Assembly: GCA_023846275.1 (NCBI GenBank)
Contig: JAIUJO010000295.1
Location: 372,001 to 436,000 of the forward strand
Direction: 5' to 3'
Length of the DNA stretch: 64,000 nucleotides
From: Vanilla planifolia
Taxonomy: Eukaryota > Streptophyta > Magnoliopsida > Asparagales > Orchidaceae
Position numbers and translations under genes: made by a program. Below are positions 61,298-64,000 of this stretch, in pieces. The notes below the pieces were generated by a model. It was not told the origin of the DNA and searched no databases. It worked only from the letters and a program-made list of their open reading frames with translations. Within the stretch, counting starts at the first letter, position 1. Each line of letters starts with the position of its first letter.

Positions 61298-64000
61298 CTA
61301 TACTCTACTCTTCTCTACTCTACTCCACTCAACTCCACTCTTCTCTACTCTATTTTACTCTACTCTACTCCACTCTATTCTACTTTATCAAACCCTAGAA
61401 GAGCCTACCCTATCCTAGCCTAGCCTAACATAACTCCACTCTACTCTACTCGATTCTACTCCACTCTAGCCTAGCCTACTCGAGCCTCTCTTAGCTCTTC
61501 TCCACTCTACTATGCCCTGCTCTGCTCTACATTGCTCTGCTCCACTCTACTCTTCTCTACATTGCTTTGCTCTACTCTTCTGCTCTATTTTGCTTTGCTC
61601 TCCTCTCCTCTCCGTTACTTTACTTTGCTCTACTCTAATCTACTCTACTCTACTCTACTCTACCCCACTCTGCTCTACTCTACTCTAGCACAATTTATCA
61701 TTCCCTAACCTAACCTATCCTAACTCTACTCTACTCTACTCTACTCAACTTAGCCTAACATAGCCTAACCAATCTCTACTCTACTCTACTCTACTTTACT
61801 CTAGCCTAGCCTAGCCAACCTTATCCTAGCCTAACTTAGCCTAGCCTAACCAAGCTCTACTCTACTTTACTCTACTCTTATCTTATTTATTCTATTGTAC
61901 TATACTATACTGTACTGTATTGTACTCTGCTCTAGCCTAACCTTTCCTAGCCTAACTTACCCCTTCTTTGCTCTTCTATGCTATGCTCTACTCAACTCTT
62001 CTCTATTCTGCTCTATTCTACTCTATTCTACTCCACTCTACTCTACTCCACTCTATACTCTAGCCTTGACTAAACTTAGCCAAGCCTAACCTAACTCTAT
62101 TCTAATCAACTCTACTCTTCTCTACTCTACTCTAATATGGCCTAACATAGCTAACCAAAGCCTAGCCAAGCCTACCTTAGCCTAGCATAACCTTTCTCTA
62201 CTCTATACTACTCTACTCTATCCCATTATACTCTACATTTCTTTACTCTACTTTAGTCTAACCTAGCCTATCCTAGCTTAGCCTAGCCTAACCTAGCCCA
62301 GCCTACCATAGCTTAACTTAGCTTTGCTCTTCTTTTCTCTGCTCTTCTCTACTCTACTCTGCTTTGCTCTACTCTACTCTGCTCTACTCTACTCTACTTC
62401 ACTCTACTCTACCCTACTCTCCTTCTCTTAACTCTAATCTACTCTACTCTAGCTTAGCTTAGCCTAGCTTAATCTAGCTCTACTCTACTCTACTATACTC
62501 TAGTCTACTCAACTCTACTCTAGCTTAGCTTAGCCTACCCTAGCCTAGCTTAGCCTAGCAAAACCTAGCTCTACTCTACTCTACTTTACCCTACTCAACT
62601 CTATCCTACTCTACTCTACTCTATTATACTCTACTCTAGTTTACTCTACACTTCTCTACTCTTCTCTGACCTAGCTTAGAATAGAATAAAGTAGCTCTAC
62701 TCTACTTTACTCTACTCTACTCTAGCCCAACCTAGCTTATCCTAGCCTAACATAGCTCTGTTATACTTTGCTCTGATATGCTCTCCTCTGCTCTGCTTTG
62801 CTCGCCTCTACACTGCTTTACTTTGCTCTGCTCTACACAACTCTGCTCTACTCTACTCTTCTTTGCTCTGCTTTGCTCTGCTTTACTCCACTCTACTCTA
62901 CTTTACTCTATTCTACTCTACTCTGGCCTAGCCTTGCCTCGCCTTACCTTTCCTAGCCTAACCTAGCTCTAGTCTACTCTATTGTCCTACTCTAGCCTCG
63001 CATAGCCTAGCTTTGCTTAGCCTAGCCTAACCTAGCATAACCTAACTAGCTCAGCTAGACATTACTGTACTCTACTCTACTCCACTCTACTCTACTGTAT
63101 TCTACTCTAGCCTAGCCTATCCTTGCATGGCCTTGCCTAGCCTTGCTTAACCTAGATCTACTTGACTCTTCTCTACTTTACTCTACTCAGCTCTACTCTT
63201 CTCTACTTTGCTATACTCTACTTTACTTTACTCAGCTTTGCACTGCTCTGCTTTGCACTACTCTACTATGTTTTACTCTACTCTACTTTATTCTACTCTA
63301 CTTTACTCTACCCTAGCCAAAACAAGCCTAACCTAGCTTAATCTAACTCTACTCTTCTATGCTCTAATATATTACTTTACCTAGACTAGCCTAACCTAGT
63401 CTAACCTACCCTAGCTCAGCTCTACTCTACTCTACTCTACTCTACTCTAGCTTAGCCTAGCCTAGAATATCTTAGGCTAACTTATCTTAGCTCTACTCTA
63501 CTCTACTCTACTCAAGCCTAGCCTAGCTATTCCTACCCTACCCTATCCTATCTAAGCCTAAAATAGCTCTACTATACTTTACTCTACATTACTCTGCTCA
63601 AATCTACTCTACTATAATGTAGCCTAACCTCACCTAGCTATACTCTACTATGCTCCACTTTACTCTGTTCTACACTACTATGCTCTGCTCTTCTCTTCTC
63701 TACTTTACTCAAGCCTAGCTCTACTCTACTCTACTTTACTCTGCTCCTTTCTATACTCCTCGACCTAGTATGCTCTGCTCTATTCTAATATGCTCCACAC
63801 TACTCTACTCTACTGTGCTCTACTCTGTTCTACTCTACTCTACTCTATTCTACTCTACTCTACTCTACTCTAGCCTAGCCTAGCCTTGCGTAGACTACAT
63901 GTACTCTACTTTACTCTATTCTACTCTCCTACTCTAGCCTAGCCTAGTTTAGCTTAACCTACTCTACTCTACTCTTCTCTACCCTATTCTACTCTCCTAC

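Larger units (their letters stand above)
45437..64000. repeat. Pentanucleotide satellite array, right segment
   Basis: The array resumes with the same two words and the same orientation and reaches the window end, so its true limit is unknown. It includes CTGC-rich patches (for example about 53470-53645, 62330-62400, 62756-62890), CTCCT tracts and local slippage events such as the 20-bp doublet at 58871-58910. No gene was found; the plus-strand frames (for example 46774-47061, 58529-58801, 61104-61418) are satellite translations. Confidence 0.95.

Noticed and set aside
1..64000. CRISPR-like regular repeats
   Set aside because: The repeats are contiguous pentamers with no spacer organisation, and the window is eukaryotic by its retroelements.

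Overview
The window looks like gene-poor plant heterochromatin. About 50 kb of the 64 kb (1-16242, 20157-35200, 45437-64000) is one satellite family built on two 5-bp words, TCTAC and TAGCC/TAACC, always in the same orientation. No host protein-coding gene, tRNA, rRNA or CRISPR array was found. The plant assignment rests on the two inserted LTR retrotransposons: both are Ty3/gypsy type with primer-binding sites resembling the complement of plant initiator-Met tRNA, and one carries a chromodomain integrase typical of plant chromoviruses. The species cannot be named from the sequence.

Layout: (1) 1-16242, satellite. (2) 16243-20156, an old, decayed, plus-strand Ty3/gypsy element that keeps its 5' LTR (TG...CA, about 2.0 kb), primer-binding site, gag and protease remnants. 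It stops abruptly just before reverse transcriptase, where satellite resumes; it has no RT, integrase or 3' LTR. Its protease active-site segment is tandemly duplicated with a period of about 100 bp. (3) 20157-35200, satellite. (4) 35201-45436, a young, structurally complete, minus-strand Ty3/gypsy chromovirus (Tekay/Del-like) of 10,236 bp. It has two 2,834-bp LTRs, a perfect 5-bp target-site duplication (CTTCT), PBS, polypurine tract and gag-protease-RT-RNase H-integrase-chromodomain order. Its single polyprotein frame is broken by one 1-bp deletion in RT and two in-frame TAG codons flanking the integrase zinc-binding region. Hand comparison of the LTRs gives about 32 substitutions in 2,834 bp (roughly 1.1%), so insertion was recent. 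(5) 45437-64000, satellite.

How the parts relate: the chromovirus inserted into an existing array, because the TSD is itself array sequence and satellite resumes on both sides. The many short plus-strand reading frames rich in Leu, Tyr, Ser and Thr are by-products of TCTAC repeats read in three frames; TAGCC blocks end them. The most noteworthy features are the two-word, polarised satellite architecture with its recurring junction, its near lack of symmetric CG/CHG sites in the consensus words, embedded pure-pyrimidine CTCCT tracts, the LTR promoter organisation (40-bp tandem repeats abutting a TATA box), and the duplicated primer-binding-site leader of the young element.
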